Shown piece after piece: positions 62,839 to 64,000 of a stretch of 64,000 bases of DNA (positions within the stretch are counted from its first letter, which is position 1; the number at the start of each line of letters is the position of its first letter). The DNA lies in assembly GCA_025463925.1 (NCBI GenBank), contig JAODBK010000004.1, forward strand, positions 62,001-126,000, read 5' to 3'. This DNA is from Acidimicrobiales bacterium (GTDB lineage: Bacteria > Actinomycetota > Acidimicrobiia > Acidimicrobiales > AC-14). A model generated the notes under the pieces. It ran no database searches, was not told where the DNA came from, and saw only the letters and a program-made list of their open reading frames with translations. A program made the translations under genes and the position numbers.

Positions 62839-63438
62839 ATGTCCCTGGCACTGTTCGTACTCCGCATCGTCGTCGGCGTGCTGTTCATCGGCCACGGTGC
62901 CCAGAAGCTCTTCGGGTCATTCGGCGGTCACGGCCCCGAGGGCACCGGCCAGTTCTTCGAGCAGCTCGGCTACCGCCCAGGCAAGCGCCACGCGGTGCTG
63001 GCCGGGCTGGCCGAGTCCGGCGGTGGCCTGCTCCTCGCCCTCGGCCTGCTGACCCCACTCGCCACCGCCATCATCATCGGGGTGATGGTGAACGCCATCG
63101 GATCGGTCCACGCGCGCAACGGGCCCTGGGTGACGAACGGCGGCTACGAGTACCCGCTGGTGCTCATCGCCGCGATGTACGCCGTGGCTGCGACCGGCCC
63201 CGGCGTGGCGTCGATCGACCACGCGTTGGGGCTCAGCCTTCAGGGTGCGGCGTGGGGTCTGATCTCCCTCGCCGTCGGCCTGGCGTCCGGCGCCATCGTG
63301 CTGAGCCTGCGCAAGCCGGTACCCGAGCCCGAGGCCGAGGCCACTCCCGAGTCGGCCGAGCCGCGTGAGACGCGTGCCGGCGAGGGTCGGGCCTCAGCGC
63401 CCCTCTCCTCGGAGGAAACGCTCGAGCTCGGCGGCTAG
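62839..63438 (+). CDS. DoxX-family membrane protein
   Basis: A 199-aa protein. The DoxX core has four helices (residues 1-150; VLRIVVGVLFIGHGAQKLFGSFGGHG, LAESGGGLLLALGLLTPLA). The acidic, Glu/Pro-rich cytoplasmic tail (about 155-199) is of low complexity. DoxX proteins are linked to quinone metabolism or oxidative-stress handling, but the role here is open. Its last 45 bp overlap the convergent PAC2 gene. Confidence 0.85.
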   Translation: MSLALFVLRIVVGVLFIGHGAQKLFGSFGGHGPEGTGQFFEQLGYRPGKRHAVLAGLAESGGGLLLALGLLTPLATAIIIGVMVNAIGSVHARNGPWVTNGGYEYPLVLIAAMYAVAATGPGVASIDHALGLSLQGAAWGLISLAVGLASGAIVLSLRKPVPEPEAEATPESAEPRETRAGEGRASAPLSSEETLELGG

Positions 63439-64000
63439 CTCGTCGCCCGACGGCAGGCCGTCCGGCCCGCCGGACAGCGGATTGGCGAACCGGTCCGCCT
63501 CCTCGTCGAGTTGGGCTTCGAGAGCCCGCACCATCGCGGTGTGCTCGGCGTTGCCGGCGACCAGCTCGTCGACGCGGTCGCGGTGGGCCCGCGCCTCGGT
63601 CCGCAACTCGGTGGTGTCCGCGCCCACGCCGGCAACGCGCTGCAATGTCTCCAGCAATGCCGCCGACGCGTCGGGGTACGGCATCGCCGAGACGTAGTGC
63701 GGAACTCGAGCCCAGAGGCCGACCGCCGCCAGACCGCCGGCCGCGAACCGAGCTTCGATCGCCGACTCGATCCCCGCAGGAACGTCGATCGTGACCGGGA
63801 GGAAGCCGACGTCGGCGGCGAGATCCGGCGTCGTCGCCGTGGCCACGACGCGCGCCGGCCGGGTGTGGGGGACCGGCGCCGGGAAGCCGCCGAGGCCGAC
63901 CGCGAGCGCGACGCCGAACTGCGTGGCCAGCGTGAACACGGCATCGCAGAAGCCGCGCCACTCGTGGTCCGGCTCGGGACCGACGAGGAACAGCGCGTCC
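63394..64000 (-). CDS. PAC2-family protein, cut by the window end
   Basis: The C-terminal part (202 codons seen) of a protein of the PAC2 (proteasome assembly chaperone 2-like) family of actinobacteria. Segments include WRGFCDAVFTLATQFGV, GGFPAPVPHTRP, VGLWARVPHYVSAMPYPDAS and a helical acidic tail (EAQLDEEADRFANP). The frame is open to the edge, so the start lies beyond 64000. In relatives these proteins are about 280-310 aa. Its role in proteasome-bearing actinobacteria is not settled. Confidence 0.85.
   Translation of the reverse strand, partial: DALFLVGPEPDHEWRGFCDAVFTLATQFGVALAVGLGGFPAPVPHTRPARVVATATTPDLAADVGFLPVTIDVPAGIESAIEARFAAGGLAAVGLWARVPHYVSAMPYPDASAALLETLQRVAGVGADTTELRTEARAHRDRVDELVAGNAEHTAMVRALEAQLDEEADRFANPLSGGPDGLPSGDELAAELERFLRGEGR

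Overview
The window is chromosomal DNA from a high-GC actinobacterium. The best fit is the class Acidimicrobiia or a close relative. The evidence is the gene order tig-clpP-clpX-(valS-like)-folC-ndk-mreBCD-pbp2-rodA-(radical SAM TIGR03960/TIGR03936)-rne-rplU-rpmA-obgE-proB-proA-nadD-rsfS-leuS, an F420-type LLM flavin enzyme, the very high GC, and many genes whose start codon lies only 6-10 nt after a TAnnnT -10 box, as in leaderless actinobacterial genes. The class assignment is inference; no rRNA is present.

Layout. 1-6.4 kb: a small signalling region with an RsbW-like ATPase, a sortase-motif protein, a single-domain response regulator, a GT87-type mannosyltransferase, tRNA-Gly and tRNA-Pro with a decayed partial copy of tRNA-Pro, a 51-aa hydrophobic protein, and a hybrid GAF-GAF-PAS histidine kinase/receiver. 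6.4-13.9 kb: proteostasis genes (tig, clpP, clpX), folC and ndk. The slot normally held by valS is filled by a shortened ValS relative that has lost both catalytic signature motifs. 14-20 kb: the cell-elongation cluster mreB-mreC-mreD-PBP2-(unknown)-rodA. 20-25.7 kb: two genes of the TIGR03960/TIGR03936 pair, RNase E/G, an epoxide-hydrolase-fold protein, L21 and L27. 25.7-31.9 kb: an oligopeptide-type ABC importer (lipoprotein, permease, fused permease-ATPase, second ATPase) sits between rpmA and obgE. 31.9-39.5 kb: obgE, proB, a PIG-L deacetylase, divergent pspA and proA, and a MoxR/VWA pair.

39.5-50.9 kb: an accessory stretch with a second mannosyltransferase, an EEP-family hydrolase, a c-di-GMP GGDEF-EAL protein, assimilatory sulfur genes (sulfite reductase and cysH behind a 27-codon leader ORF), type II DAHP synthase coupled to an Lrp/AsnC regulator, and the divergent aromatic-catabolic pair (heme-oxygenase-fold enzyme and HPPD), then a bacterioferritin-like protein. 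50.8-64 kb: nadD, rsfS, an SDR, tRNA-Ala, leuS, YceH/DUF480, a fatty-acyl-AMP-ligase-like enzyme, divergent LLM oxidoreductase and S9 peptidase sharing one promoter core, a second GGDEF-EAL protein, DoxX, and a PAC2 protein cut by the window end.

The observations most worth following are the catalytically dead ValS paralogue, the lrp-aroG/hppD divergent control region with two dyads, the leader ORF in front of the sulfite reductase, and a hairpin covering the ribosome-binding site of the ABC lipoprotein gene. No CRISPR array, phage, insertion sequence or rRNA was seen.
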